Source: Gammaproteobacteria bacterium
GTDB taxonomy: Bacteria; Pseudomonadota; Gammaproteobacteria; Ga0077536
Reading direction: 5' to 3'
NCBI GenBank assembly: GCA_024235015.1
Contig: JACKNG010000005.1
Span: 372,001 to 436,000, forward strand
Length of the DNA: 64,000 nucleotides
The notes below the pieces were generated by a model. That model saw nothing but the letters and a program-made list of their open reading frames with translations, searched no databases and was not told where the DNA came from. This document shows, one piece after another, positions 42,215 through 52,374 of this stretch (positions are counted from its first letter, which is position 1; each line of letters begins with the position of its first letter). A program made the translations under genes and the position numbers.

Positions 42215-44604
42215 GCCGCGGCCTCCCCGCTCGCCCGCGCGACGCTGACCGCACCGCCGTAGACCGCGATGTCGGCGAGCGCGGCGCGTGCGCCGGCGAC
42301 CAGGCAGACCCCTTCCGGCACGGTCGCGTCGACAACCAGGCGGGTGGCCACGGAGCGCTTGCCGGCAGACACCGTCACCGCCGCGCCGTCGGCGAGCCCG
42401 AGGCCACTGGCCGTGGCCGGTGCCAGGCGCACGTCGTCGTCACCGCTCTGCGGCATGTCCTGCAGCGCGCCGGCGTGGCGCACGAGCGCGTCGACGCGGT
42501 ACATCGGAACCTCGACCACGACCTCGAGACCGTCGCCGAAGGCATGGGCGCTGCTCTCGAGGGTCGGGGTGGCGCGGCTGCCGCCCTGCACCTTGCCGGC
42601 GAGGTTGTCGATTGCGCGCGTGACGTCGGCCACCTGGACGGCGTCGAAACCGTCCAGCTCCAGGCGGTTGCCGAGCATGCGCAGGATCTTCCACGCCGGC
42701 CGCGCTTCGCCCTGCGGGCGCACCGCCGCGGCGAAGCTCTGCCAGGCACCGTTGAGGTTGACGAAGCTGCCCTCGTTCTCGGCCAGCACGGCGATCGGCA
42801 GTTGCAGATCGGCGACCTCGTCCAGCGCCGCACTCTCGAATCCGTGCAGGGCGACGACGAACTCCGCCGCGGCCAGGGTGGCACGGGCGGTGGCGCCATC
42901 GGCGCAGTCGAGGTCGGGCTCGACGCCGAGCAGCACGTAGGCACGGCGCGCGGTGGCGAGCAGGTCGCCGGCCGTGGCGCCAGGTCGATCGATGACGCGC
43001 CCGGCCGGACCGCGATGCGGCACGGCGCCGGCCAGCCAGGCACCGGCGGCGTTGGCGCCGGCGGCGAGATGACCGTTGGCCGCGCCGAGCAGGTCGGCCA
43101 GCACCTTGGCCAATTGCATGAGTACACCGCGGCACGGGTGTTGTTCCAGCCCGGCGCCGGTCATGACCAGCGGGCGGGAGGCCTCGACGAGGCGCCGCGC
43201 GGCGGCGCTGGTGGTTTCGTCCGCGGCGTGCCCGGCGACGAGCTTGTCGAGTGGCGCAGGGACACTGGCCTGCTTGAGCGCGGCGACCGCGCCGACGAGC
43301 CCGGCGCAGCGGGCGACGAGTTCCGACGGCCGCACCGCGAATTCGCCGGCCAGCGCGTAGTTGTAATCCCGCCGCAGGGTATCGACGGCAACCACGGCGG
43401 CGCCGCGCAGGGCGGCCTTGCGCAGGCGCAGGTTGACCAGCGGCGCCTCGTGGCGCGGGTAGGCGCCGAGCAGCACGACGCCGTCGGCCTGTTCGATGTC
43501 GGCCAGGTTCGGCAAGGTCGGGTAGATCGGCTCGGCCGCCTGGTCGGCGAAATCGCGCTGGCGCAGGCGATGATCGATGTTGTGCGAGCCGAGCTCACGC
43601 ATCAGTTTCTGCAGCAGGAACAGCTCTTCAATCGTCGCCGAGGGCGAGGCCAGCGCGGCAATGGCATCGGCCTGCTCGCCGGCGATGGCACCGAGCCGCT
43701 CACGCATCAGGTCGAAGGCGGCGTTCCAGTCGCAGTCGACCCAGCGGCCATCGCGCTTGACCCGCGGCCGCGTCAGGCGCGCCGCGTCGTTCATGCCGAG
43801 GTAGCTGTAGCGATCGCGGTCGGACAACCAGATTTCGTTGACGGCATCGTTCTCGCGCGGCACGACGCGCTTGACCACCGCGCCCTTGGCGTGGAAGTAC
43901 AGGTTGGAGCCGAGGCCGTCGTGGGCGGCGATGCCCTCGCGCTGCTGCAGCTCCCAGGCCCGCGCCGAGTAGCGGTAGGGCTTGTTGGTCAGCGCGCCGA
44001 CCGGGCACAGGTCGATGACGTTGCCGGACAGTTCGGACGTCATCGCCTTGGCCACGTAGGTGCCGATTTCCATGTGCTCGCCGCGCCCGGTGGCGCCGAG
44101 CTCGCGCAGCCCGGCGATCTCCTCGCCGAAGCGTACGCAGCGCGTGCAATGGATACAGCGCGTCATGTCGGTCTGCACCAGCGGGCCGATGTTCTTGTCG
44201 CGCACCACGCGCTTGCGCTCGGTGAACTGCGAGACGTCGCCGCCGTAACCCATCGCGAGATCCTGCAACTCGCACTCGCCGCCCTGGTCGCAGATGGGGC
44301 AATCCAGCGGGTGGTTGATGAGCAGGAATTCCATCGTCGCGTGCTGCGCCGCGATCGCCTTCTGCGAGCGGGTGAAGACCTTCATGCCGTCCATGACCGG
44401 GGTGGCGCAGGCCGGCATGGGCTTGGGCGCCTTCTCCACCTCGACCAGGCACATGCGGCAGTTGGCCGCGACGCTCAGGTGCTTGTGGTAGCAGAAACGC
44501 GGGATATAGATGCCGGCGGCGTCGGTCGCCTCGATCAGCATGGCGCCCTTGCGCGCGTCGATCTCGCGGCCGTCGACTTCGATTTTCACCTGTTCGTCGC
44601 TCAT
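42211..44604 (-). CDS. nuoG: NADH-quinone oxidoreductase subunit G
   Basis: 797-aa peripheral-arm protein with several clusters. The N-terminal 2Fe-2S ferredoxin-like domain (CYHKHLSVAANCRMCLVEVEK) leads into His-Cys ligands (HPLDCPICDQGGECELQDLA) and 4Fe-4S motifs (CIHCTRCVRFGEE). A molybdopterin-like but cofactor-less domain follows. Start at 44604 gives the canonical EQVKIEVDGREI beginning. Long C-terminal part is typical. It begins 16 bp after nuoF. Confidence 0.96.
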   Translation of the reverse strand: MSDEQVKIEVDGREIDARKGAMLIEATDAAGIYIPRFCYHKHLSVAANCRMCLVEVEKAPKPMPACATPVMDGMKVFTRSQKAIAAQHATMEFLLINHPLDCPICDQGGECELQDLAMGYGGDVSQFTERKRVVRDKNIGPLVQTDMTRCIHCTRCVRFGEEIAGLRELGATGRGEHMEIGTYVAKAMTSELSGNVIDLCPVGALTNKPYRYSARAWELQQREGIAAHDGLGSNLYFHAKGAVVKRVVPRENDAVNEIWLSDRDRYSYLGMNDAARLTRPRVKRDGRWVDCDWNAAFDLMRERLGAIAGEQADAIAALASPSATIEELFLLQKLMRELGSHNIDHRLRQRDFADQAAEPIYPTLPNLADIEQADGVVLLGAYPRHEAPLVNLRLRKAALRGAAVVAVDTLRRDYNYALAGEFAVRPSELVARCAGLVGAVAALKQASVPAPLDKLVAGHAADETTSAAARRLVEASRPLVMTGAGLEQHPCRGVLMQLAKVLADLLGAANGHLAAGANAAGAWLAGAVPHRGPAGRVIDRPGATAGDLLATARRAYVLLGVEPDLDCADGATARATLAAAEFVVALHGFESAALDEVADLQLPIAVLAENEGSFVNLNGAWQSFAAAVRPQGEARPAWKILRMLGNRLELDGFDAVQVADVTRAIDNLAGKVQGGSRATPTLESSAHAFGDGLEVVVEVPMYRVDALVRHAGALQDMPQSGDDDVRLAPATASGLGLADGAAVTVSAGKRSVATRLVVDATVPEGVCLVAGARAALADIAVYGGAVSVARASGEAAA

Positions 44605-44620
44605 GGTTCGCTGTCGCCGC

Positions 44621-45921
<1,301 letters not shown>

Positions 45922-45925
<4 letters not shown>

Positions 45926-46419
45926 GAGAGGCCATCCAGGATCTCGTCGACCCGCTCGGGCGTGAGATTCTCGTAGTACACGTGATCGACCTGCATCATC
46001 GGCGCACCACAGCACGCAGCCAGGCATTCCTCCTCGGGCTTGAGGAAAATGCGACCGTCGGCGGTCGATTCGCCGATCTTGATACCGAGCTTGCGCTCGA
46101 TGTGGGCGACGATCTCGTCGCTGCCGCGCAGCATGCACGACACGTTGGTGCACACCGCGACGCAGTGACGCCCGCACGGCTCGGTCTCGTACATCGAGTA
46201 GAAGCTCGCCACCTCGTAGACCGCGATGCGCGGCAGCTCGAGGTAGTCGGCAACGGCGTCCATCAGCGCGGTGGTCAGGTAGCCCTGGTTCTCGTGCTGC
46301 ACTTCGCTCAGCGCCGCGAGCACGGCCGAGCGCTTCTGCTCGGGCGGATACTTGGCCAGCCAGGCGTCGATGACTTCGCGCGCGTGGTCTGACAGGACGG
46401 TGGCAGTCTGTTCGCTCAT
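45922..46419 (-). CDS. nuoE: NADH-quinone oxidoreductase subunit E
   Basis: 165-aa subunit with the N1a 2Fe-2S cluster. Four ligand Cys are found in CTNVSCMLRG and CLAACCGAP (plus surrounding spacing). YPPEQKRSAVLAALSEVQHENQGYLT is the family's helical start. It lies 11 bp after nuoD. Confidence 0.97.
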
Positions 46420-46430
46420 CGGTTCCTGGC

Positions 46431-47684
46431 TCAGCGGTCGATCTCACCGAACACGATGTCCATCGTGCCGATGACGGCGACGACGTCGGCGAGCATGTGC
46501 CCGGCGACCATTTCGTTCATCGCCGAAAGGTGGGCAAAGCCCGGCGCCCGCGCCTTCAGGCGGTAGGGCTTGTTGGCGCCGTCGGAGACGAGGTAGATGC
46601 CGAACTCGCCCTTGGGATGCTCGACGGCGGCGTAGACCTCGCCGGCCGGCACGCAGTAGCCCTCGGTGAACAGCTTGAAATGGTGGATGAGCGATTCCAT
46701 GTCGCCCTTCATCTCGCCACGCTTGGGCGGGGTGAGCTTGTGATCGTCGAGGATCACCGGGCCGGGGTTCTCGCGCAGCCACTTCACGCACTGCTTGATG
46801 ATGCGGGCGGATTGCCGCATTTCCTCGACGCGGACGAGGTAGCGGTCGTAGCAGTCGCCGTTGACGCCGACGGGGATGTCGAAATCGAGGTCGGCATAGA
46901 CCTCGTAGGGCTGCTTCTTGCGCAGGTCCCAGGCGATGCCGGAACCGCGCAGCATCGGCCCGGTGAAGCCGAGTTCGAGCGCGCGTTCCGGCGTCACGAT
47001 GCCGATGTCGACGGTGCGCTGCTTCCAGATGCGGTTGTCGGTGAGCAGGGTTTCGTACTCGTCGACGCAGGCCGGGAAGCGGTCGCAGAAATCGTCGACG
47101 AAGTCGAGCAGCGACCCCTGGCGGGCGGTGTTCAGCTCGCGCACTTCCTTCTCGTTGCGCCACTGCGAGGGCTGGTACTGCGGCATCTGCTCGGGCAGGT
47201 CGCGGTAGACGCCGCCGGGACGGTAGTAGGTGGCGTGCATGCGCGTGCCCGAGACCGCCTCGTAGCAGTCCATGAGGTCTTCGCGCTCGCGGAAGCAGTA
47301 CAGGAACATGGTCATGGCGCCGATGTCGAGACCGTGCGCGCCGAGCCACATGAGGTGGTTCAGGATGCGCGTGATCTCGTCGAACATGACGCGGATGTAC
47401 TGGGCGCGGATCGGCGGCGTGATACCGAGCAGTTTCTCGATCGCCATCACGTAGGCGTGCTCGTTGCACATCATCGACACGTAGTCGAGCCGATCCATGT
47501 AGCCGATGCTCTGGTTGAACGGCTTGTTCTCGGCCAGCTTCTCGGTCGCGCGGTGAAGCAGGCCGATGTGCGGATCGGCGCGCTCGATGACTTCGCCGTC
47601 CATCTCCAGCACCAGGCGCAGAACGCCGTGGGCGGCCGGATGCTGGGGCCCGAAGTTCAGGGTCAGGTTGCGAATCTCAGGCAT
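46431..47684 (-). CDS. nuoD: NADH-quinone oxidoreductase subunit D
   Basis: 417-aa 49-kDa-type subunit that forms the quinone pocket with NuoB. Marks: NFGPQHPAAHGVLRLVLEMDGE, DPHIGLLHRATEKLAE, the SGTRMHATYYRPGGV loop and the C-terminal DIVFGEIDR ending. nuoC and nuoD are separate genes here, overlapping by eight bases, not fused as in E. coli. Confidence 0.97.
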   Translation of the reverse strand: MPEIRNLTLNFGPQHPAAHGVLRLVLEMDGEVIERADPHIGLLHRATEKLAENKPFNQSIGYMDRLDYVSMMCNEHAYVMAIEKLLGITPPIRAQYIRVMFDEITRILNHLMWLGAHGLDIGAMTMFLYCFREREDLMDCYEAVSGTRMHATYYRPGGVYRDLPEQMPQYQPSQWRNEKEVRELNTARQGSLLDFVDDFCDRFPACVDEYETLLTDNRIWKQRTVDIGIVTPERALELGFTGPMLRGSGIAWDLRKKQPYEVYADLDFDIPVGVNGDCYDRYLVRVEEMRQSARIIKQCVKWLRENPGPVILDDHKLTPPKRGEMKGDMESLIHHFKLFTEGYCVPAGEVYAAVEHPKGEFGIYLVSDGANKPYRLKARAPGFAHLSAMNEMVAGHMLADVVAVIGTMDIVFGEIDR

Positions 47685-48375
47685 CGGGCGTCTCTTGCAC
47701 CGGTTTCGACGAGTGCAGCCAGTCTTCCTCGCGGATCACGCGCGGTACCAGGGTGCGCGGCTCGATGCTGACGGGCTGGTTGACCACGCGCCCCTTCTCG
47801 GGGTCGTAACGCACCTCGACGTGGCCCTCGAGCGGAAAATCCTTGCGGAACGGATGCCCGATGAAGCCGTAGTCGGTGAGAATGCGACGGAGATCGGGAT
47901 GACCGTCGAAGAGGATACCGAACAGGTCGAAGGCCTCGCGCTCGTACCAGTCGGCGACCGGCCAGATGCCGGTGACGGAATCGACCCGCGGCGGCTGGCC
48001 ATCGGTGTAGACCTTGACCCGCAGGCGCTGGTTGTGGGGCACCGAGAGCAGCTGGTACACCACCGCGAAACGCCGGCCGTCGCCCGCCGCCATGTGCACG
48101 CTGCCGCGCGCCACGCCGCGGCTGAACCCGGCGGCGGTGGCCCGCTGGGTCTGCCAGTCGGCCTCGCCGTAGCTGAGGTAATCGACGCCCGACAGGTCGG
48201 ACAGCTGGGTGAAGCCGAACGCGGTGTCGTCCTTGAGCCGGCTCATGACCGCGAGCAGGTCGCCCGGGGCGACCTCGACGGTCAACTCGCCGCGGTCGAC
48301 GCGGCTGGCCTTGAGGGTGTCCGCGAACGCCTCGGCGAGACGTGCGCTCAGTTGTTCAAGCTTGGCACTCGACAT
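47677..48375 (-). CDS. nuoC: NADH-quinone oxidoreductase subunit C
   Basis: 232-aa 30-kDa-type subunit supporting the Q-module. Signature WPVADWYEREAFDLFGILFDGHPDLRRILTDYGFIGHPFRKDFPLEG is well conserved (quoted in parts: EREAFDLFGI, DYGFIGHPFRKDFP). Its C-terminus overlaps nuoD by eight bases; it starts nine bases after nuoB. Confidence 0.96.
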   Translation of the reverse strand: MSSAKLEQLSARLAEAFADTLKASRVDRGELTVEVAPGDLLAVMSRLKDDTAFGFTQLSDLSGVDYLSYGEADWQTQRATAAGFSRGVARGSVHMAAGDGRRFAVVYQLLSVPHNQRLRVKVYTDGQPPRVDSVTGIWPVADWYEREAFDLFGILFDGHPDLRRILTDYGFIGHPFRKDFPLEGHVEVRYDPEKGRVVNQPVSIEPRTLVPRVIREEDWLHSSKPVQETPDA

Positions 48376-48384
48376 GTCGGTGGC

Positions 48385-48858
48385 TCAGGCGCGACTGATG
48401 GTATTGGTGCGCTTGATCTTGTTCTGCAGCTGGATGATGCCGAACAGCAGCGCTTCCGCCGTCGGCGGGCAGCCCGGGACGTAGATGTCTACCGGTACGA
48501 TACGGTCGCAGCCGCGCGTGACCGCGTACGAATAGTGGTAGTAGCCGCCGCCGTTGGCGCACGACCCCATCGAGATGACCCACTTCGGCTCGGTCATCTG
48601 GTCGTAGACCTTGCGCAGCGCCGGCGCCATCTTGTTGACCAGGGTGCCGGCCACGATCATGACGTCGGATTGGCGCGGGCTGGGACGGAAGACGATGCCG
48701 AAGCGATCGAGATCGTAGCGCGCGGCCCCGGCATGCATCATTTCCACGGCGCAACAGGCCAGACCGAAGGTCATCGGCCACATCGAGCCGGTGCGCGCCC
48801 AGTTGACCACGGTGTCGACCGTGGTGGTGACGAAACCACGGTCCTGCATCTCACTCAT
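48385..48858 (-). CDS. nuoB: NADH-quinone oxidoreductase subunit B
   Basis: 157-aa subunit holding cluster N2, the last electron carrier before quinone. Ligands are in GLACCAVEMMH (adjacent Cys pair), SMGSCANGGG and YVPGCPPTAEAL. ATG at 48858 overlaps nuoA's stop; a second in-frame ATG at 48864 is possible. Slightly shorter N-terminus than E. coli. Confidence 0.96.
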   Translation of the reverse strand: MSEMQDRGFVTTTVDTVVNWARTGSMWPMTFGLACCAVEMMHAGAARYDLDRFGIVFRPSPRQSDVMIVAGTLVNKMAPALRKVYDQMTEPKWVISMGSCANGGGYYHYSYAVTRGCDRIVPVDIYVPGCPPTAEALLFGIIQLQNKIKRTNTISRA

Positions 48859-49223
48859 TCCCATTCCAGTGCCCCTTTGCGCCACTCGTAGATGAAGCCG
48901 ACGACGAGGATGCCGAGGAAGATCATCATGGCCCAGAAGCCATAGGTGCCGATGTCCGGCAGGACCACGGCCCAGGGAAAGAAGAAGGCGATTTCGAGAT
49001 CGAAGATGATGAACAGGATGGCGACGAGGTAGTAACGCACGTCGAACTTCATGCGCGCGTCTTCGAAAGCCTCGAAACCGCACTCGTAGGGCGTGACCTT
49101 CTCGCTGTCGGGGCGGCGCACGCCGAGCAGCGTGCCGATGCCGTAGCTCGCGCCGAGGGAAACCACGCCGATCGCCACACCGATTGCGACGAAGATCAGG
49201 ATCGGCAGATAGAGTTCGAGCAC
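48855..49223 (-). CDS. nuoA: NADH-quinone oxidoreductase subunit A
   Basis: 122-aa, three-helix membrane subunit, first gene of the nuo operon. TPYECGFEAFEDARMKFDVRYYLVAILFIIFDLE is the signature region, with the Cys exposed in the deactive state and conserved acids in helix 2. The operon A-N is complete and uninterrupted in the order typical of proteobacteria. The tRNA-Leu gene is 138 bp upstream. Confidence 0.97.
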   Translation of the reverse strand: MLELYLPILIFVAIGVAIGVVSLGASYGIGTLLGVRRPDSEKVTPYECGFEAFEDARMKFDVRYYLVAILFIIFDLEIAFFFPWAVVLPDIGTYGFWAMMIFLGILVVGFIYEWRKGALEWE

Positions 49224-49361
49224 TACTCAGTTTTCCCAGAATTCTGCGTGCGCCGGCCGCGGATTGTAACCGATGCCGTGGTTGCCCACGCTGCGCGCGG
49301 TCGTCTTGCGCCGCTCCGGCACGGCCCCACCGCTTACCGGTGTCGGGCTCGTCGCCGCTAG

Positions 49362-49446
49362 TGGTGCGGATGGCCGGAGTCGAACCGGCACGCCTCTCGG
49401 CACTGCCCCCTCAAGACAGCGTGTCTACCAATTCCACCACATCCGC
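49362..49446 (-). tRNA. tRNA-Leu (anticodon GAG)
   Basis: 85-nt class II tRNA with encoded CCA. Acceptor stem GCGGATG pairs with CATCCGC. The D arm has TGGTAGAC, the anticodon stem CTGTC/GGCAG holds loop TTGAGGG (anticodon GAG), the long variable arm is present and the T arm is GCCGGTTCGACTCCGGC. Similar gene order (tpiA-secG-tRNA-Leu-nuo) is common in Gammaproteobacteria. It decodes CUC/CUU. Confidence 0.97.
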
Positions 49447-49504
49447 ATGGAGTCGTTTGTCGCGGGCGACCGGCGTCGTGTGCCGCTCCGCGCCTGAGCG
49501 CGAC

Positions 49505-49533
49505 ATGATACGAAAAGCGCACTCCGCGTTCCA
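49505..49533 (-). promoter_or_regulatory. Candidate promoter for tRNA-Leu and possibly nuo
   Basis: Minus-strand TGGAAC (49533-49528) and TATCAT (49510-49505) are 17 bases apart; the -10 matches five of six. It lies 58 bases before the tRNA 5' end. The -35 is weak. Confidence 0.4.
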
Positions 49534-49592
49534 TAAGAAAAAGCGTCGGAGTCGCTCCGCGACGTCACCATCGACGCCGCTGCTGTCGCGCG

Positions 49593-49967
49593 CTACTCGG
49601 TGCTCGGCGTCGCGGGCACCTCCTCGTCGGCCGCCGGCAGCGCCGGCACGTCATCGACCGCCGGCGCCGGTGCGGAAACCGCCGGCGGCGCCTCCTCGAC
49701 CCGGTCCAGCAGACTGCGCGATTCCAGGGTGCGGCTGTAGAGATGGGCCAGCAACATGCTGTTGGCGAGGAACAGCGCCGCCAGCACCGCGGTGGTGCGG
49801 GTCAGGAACGAAGCCGAACCGCGTGCGCCGAACACCGTCGCCGAGGCGCCGCTGCCGAACGCGGCGCCGGCGGTGGCGCCCTTGCCCTGCTGCATCAGGA
49901 TGATGCCGATCAGCAGGACCGCCAGCACCAGGTGTACGGCCAGCAGGATGGAGAAAGTCATGGACAT
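49593..49967 (-). CDS. secG: Protein translocase subunit SecG
   Basis: 124-aa inner-membrane subunit of SecYEG. Two hydrophobic helices (VHLVLAVLLIGIILMQQGKGA and FLTRTTAVLAALFLANSML) flank a Gly/Ala/Ser loop (AAFGSGASATVFGARGSA). The Pro/Ala/Val-rich tail (about 85-124) is longer than in E. coli. Start at 49967 follows AGGGGCG. Close behind tpiA (25 bp). Confidence 0.94.
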   Translation of the reverse strand: MSMTFSILLAVHLVLAVLLIGIILMQQGKGATAGAAFGSGASATVFGARGSASFLTRTTAVLAALFLANSMLLAHLYSRTLESRSLLDRVEEAPPAVSAPAPAVDDVPALPAADEEVPATPSTE

Positions 49968-49992
49968 GCGTTGCGCCCCTCCGGGCAATGGG

Positions 49993-50754
49993 TCAGGCCG
50001 CGGTCGCTGCCGCCGCGGCGCAGATGGCGAGGAAAGAATCGGCCTTGAGCGCCGCGCCACCGATCAGGCCGCCGTCGATGTCGGCCATCGCGAACAGTTC
50101 GGCGGCATTGTCGGGCTTGACGCTGCCGCCGTAGAGGATGCGCAATGCCGCCGCGCGGGCAGCATCGCGTTCGGCCACGCGGGCGCGGATCCAGGCATGC
50201 ACCGCCTGGGCCTGCCCGGGTGTGGCGGTCTCGCCGGTGCCGATCGCCCACACCGGTTCGTAGGCTACGACGAGGGCGTCGAGCACCGCACCGGTGTCCG
50301 GCAGCGCGAGCACGGCGTCGAGCTGGCGGCCAACCGCCTCCTCGGTGCGCCCGGCGCGGCGTTCCTCCAGCGTTTCGCCCACGCACAGTACGGCGACGAG
50401 TCCGTCGGCCTGGGCACGCGCGACCTTGGCCGCGACCCGGGCATCGGTATCACCGAAGAACTGCCGGCGCTCGGAGTGGCCGACCAGGGTGTGGCTGCAA
50501 CCACAGTCACGCAGCATCGCCCCGGCCACCTCGCCGGTGTAGGCCCCCGGCGCGTGCTCGGAGCAGTCCTGCGCGCCGAGCGCGACGGCCGAACCCGCCA
50601 GTGCGGCGGCGACCCGCGCGAGGTAGGGCGCCGGCGGGCACAACAGGACCTCGACAGCCGGCGGCGCCGCGGCCGTGACGGCGGCGGTGAGATCGTCGGC
50701 CATGGCCGACGAGCCGTTCATCTTCCAGTTACCGGCTACCAGGGGGCGTCGCAT
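49993..50754 (-). CDS. tpiA: Triosephosphate isomerase
   Basis: 253-aa glycolytic TIM barrel. Catalytic residues are in place: Lys in AGNWKMN, His in GHSERR and Glu in AYEPVWAIGTG; the phosphate loop YGGSVKPDN is present. It starts 65 bp from the convergent-oriented neighbour and leads into secG. Full length and intact. Confidence 0.97.
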   Translation of the reverse strand: MRRPLVAGNWKMNGSSAMADDLTAAVTAAAPPAVEVLLCPPAPYLARVAAALAGSAVALGAQDCSEHAPGAYTGEVAGAMLRDCGCSHTLVGHSERRQFFGDTDARVAAKVARAQADGLVAVLCVGETLEERRAGRTEEAVGRQLDAVLALPDTGAVLDALVVAYEPVWAIGTGETATPGQAQAVHAWIRARVAERDAARAAALRILYGGSVKPDNAAELFAMADIDGGLIGGAALKADSFLAICAAAAATAA

Positions 50755-50819
50755 GCTGCTCGGGACCGTGGGGCATTGGGGCGAAGGGTGGCGAATGTTA
50801 GCGGCGCATCCGGCCGAGA

Positions 50820-51488
50820 TCAACGCGACGCGGTGCCCGCCGGGTGGGCGCAATAGCGCAGCAGAGGACATCCGGCGCAGCGCGGCGTGGGGCGGCAATG
50901 GGTCTTGGCGTGGGCGACGATCAGGGCGTGGTACTCGTTGTAGGTGGCGGCGTTAGCGTCCAGCGCCTGCTCGCAGGCCCGCCGCAGGGTCGGGCCGGGT
51001 TCGTCGCCGCCGATCCAGCCGAGGCGCGCGAACGTCCGCCGCGCGTAGGCATCGACGACGAACAGCGGCCGCCCGAAGGCGTAGAGGCAGATCACCGCCG
51101 CCGTTTCCGGGCCTATGCCGGGTAAGGCCAGCCAGGCGGCCTCCAGTTCGTCGTCGGCGAGCTCGGCGAGGCGGGCGAGGCCGCCGCGCGCCACCAGCCA
51201 GCGCGCCACCGCGCTCAAGCGCGCGGCCTTCTGGCGGTAGAAACCGGCCGGGCGGACCAGCGCTTCGATTCGCCGCGCGCTGCTCGCGGCCAGCGCGTCC
51301 GCCGTCAGCAGGCCCGCCGCGCGCAGCGCCGCCAGGCCCTGCTCGGCATTGCGCCAGGCCGTGCGTTGGATGAGCACGGCGCCGACCACGACTTCGAAAT
51401 CGCTCTCTGCCGGCCACCAGCCCTGCGGGCCATGGTGCGTGAGCAGCGCCGCGTAGACGCCCTCAAGGGCGCCGCGATCGAGTTCCAT
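50820..51488 (-). CDS. Endonuclease III-like HhH-GPD DNA glycosylase
   Basis: 222-aa base-excision-type protein. Helix-hairpin-helix motif LPGIGPETAAVICLYAFGRPLFVVDAYARR carries the catalytic Asp in VVDAYARR. The position of EndoIII's catalytic Lys (GVGRKTA) is Glu here (GIGPETA), which points to a monofunctional glycosylase of the EndoIII-like subgroup (COG2231-type). The 4Fe-4S cluster loop CRPTPRCAGCPLLRYC has the C-x6-C-x2-C-x5-C spacing. The start overlaps the end of rluB by 26 bp. Substrate base unknown. Confidence 0.85.
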   Translation of the reverse strand: MELDRGALEGVYAALLTHHGPQGWWPAESDFEVVVGAVLIQRTAWRNAEQGLAALRAAGLLTADALAASSARRIEALVRPAGFYRQKAARLSAVARWLVARGGLARLAELADDELEAAWLALPGIGPETAAVICLYAFGRPLFVVDAYARRTFARLGWIGGDEPGPTLRRACEQALDANAATYNEYHALIVAHAKTHCRPTPRCAGCPLLRYCAHPAGTASR

Positions 51489-52374
51489 CGGCCGCGCTGC
51501 GGGCATCGAGCCCGACCAGCGCACAGAGGTCGTCGAGCAACAGGCCGCCGAGTTCCACGCTGCGACCGGCGCGCAGGTCGGTCGGCAGCATGACGTTGCC
51601 GAAACGCACGCGGATGAGGCGGCTGACCTGCACGCCCTGGGATTCCCACAGGCGACGCACTTCGCGATGGCGACCACGCTGGACCACGCAGTAGTACCAC
51701 TGGTTGGCGCCTTCGCCCTCGCCCACCGCGATGTCGTCGAAATGGCTTTCTTCGCCGTCGACGAGCACGCCCGTGCGCAGACGCTCGAGCATCGCCCGCT
51801 CGACCTCGCCGTAGACCCGCACTGCGTACTCGCGATCGATGTGGTAACGGGGGTGCATGAGGCGGTGCGCCAGCTCGCCGTGGTTGGTGAACAGCAGCAG
51901 GCCGCTGGTGTTGATGTCGAGACGGCCGATGTTGATCCAGCGCCCGTGCTTGATACGCGGCAGGTCGGCAAAGACATCCGGGCGGCCTTCCGGGTCGCGT
52001 CGGGTACACACCACCCCGGCCGGCTTGTTGTAGGCGAGCACGCGCAGCGGCTCGGCCGGGGCCTCGATGCGGATCGTCGCGCCGCCGTCGATCTGCACGC
52101 GGTCGCCCGGGCGGACCGGCTGGCCGGCGCTGGCCGGCTGGCCGTTGACGCGCACCCGGCCGGCGGCGATCAAGCGTTCGATCTCGCGCCGCGAACCGAC
52201 CCCGACGCGCGCCAGGACCTTGTGGATCCGCTCGCCGTCCGGCGCAGGCGCAGCCGGCGCGCGGGCGCCGTCAGGCGCTGGGCGGCGGGTCTTGCGCGTC
52301 ATCGGCGTCATCGGCGTCATCGGCGTCATCGGCGTCATCGGCGTCATCGGCGTCATCGGCGTCATCGGCGTCAT
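51463..52374 (-). CDS. rluB: 23S rRNA pseudouridine synthase, RluB-like
   Basis: An S4 RNA-binding domain (IHKVLARVGVGSRREIERL) followed by a TruA/RsuA-type pseudouridine synthase with catalytic Asp in GRLDINTSGLLL; NKPAGVVCTRRD and VRRLWESQGVQVSRLIRVRFG are RluB marks. It modifies U2605 of 23S rRNA in E. coli. Start is ambiguous: nine in-frame ATGs (52374 down to 52302 every nine bases) all lie in a repeat array and give (MTP)n ahead of TRKTRRPAP. The minimal protein is 279 aa, the longest 303 aa. The beginning overlaps the end of scpB. Confidence 0.93.
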   Translation of the reverse strand: MTPMTPMTPMTPMTPMTPMTPMTPMTRKTRRPAPDGARAPAAPAPDGERIHKVLARVGVGSRREIERLIAAGRVRVNGQPASAGQPVRPGDRVQIDGGATIRIEAPAEPLRVLAYNKPAGVVCTRRDPEGRPDVFADLPRIKHGRWINIGRLDINTSGLLLFTNHGELAHRLMHPRYHIDREYAVRVYGEVERAMLERLRTGVLVDGEESHFDDIAVGEGEGANQWYYCVVQRGRHREVRRLWESQGVQVSRLIRVRFGNVMLPTDLRAGRSVELGGLLLDDLCALVGLDARSAADGTRSRRP

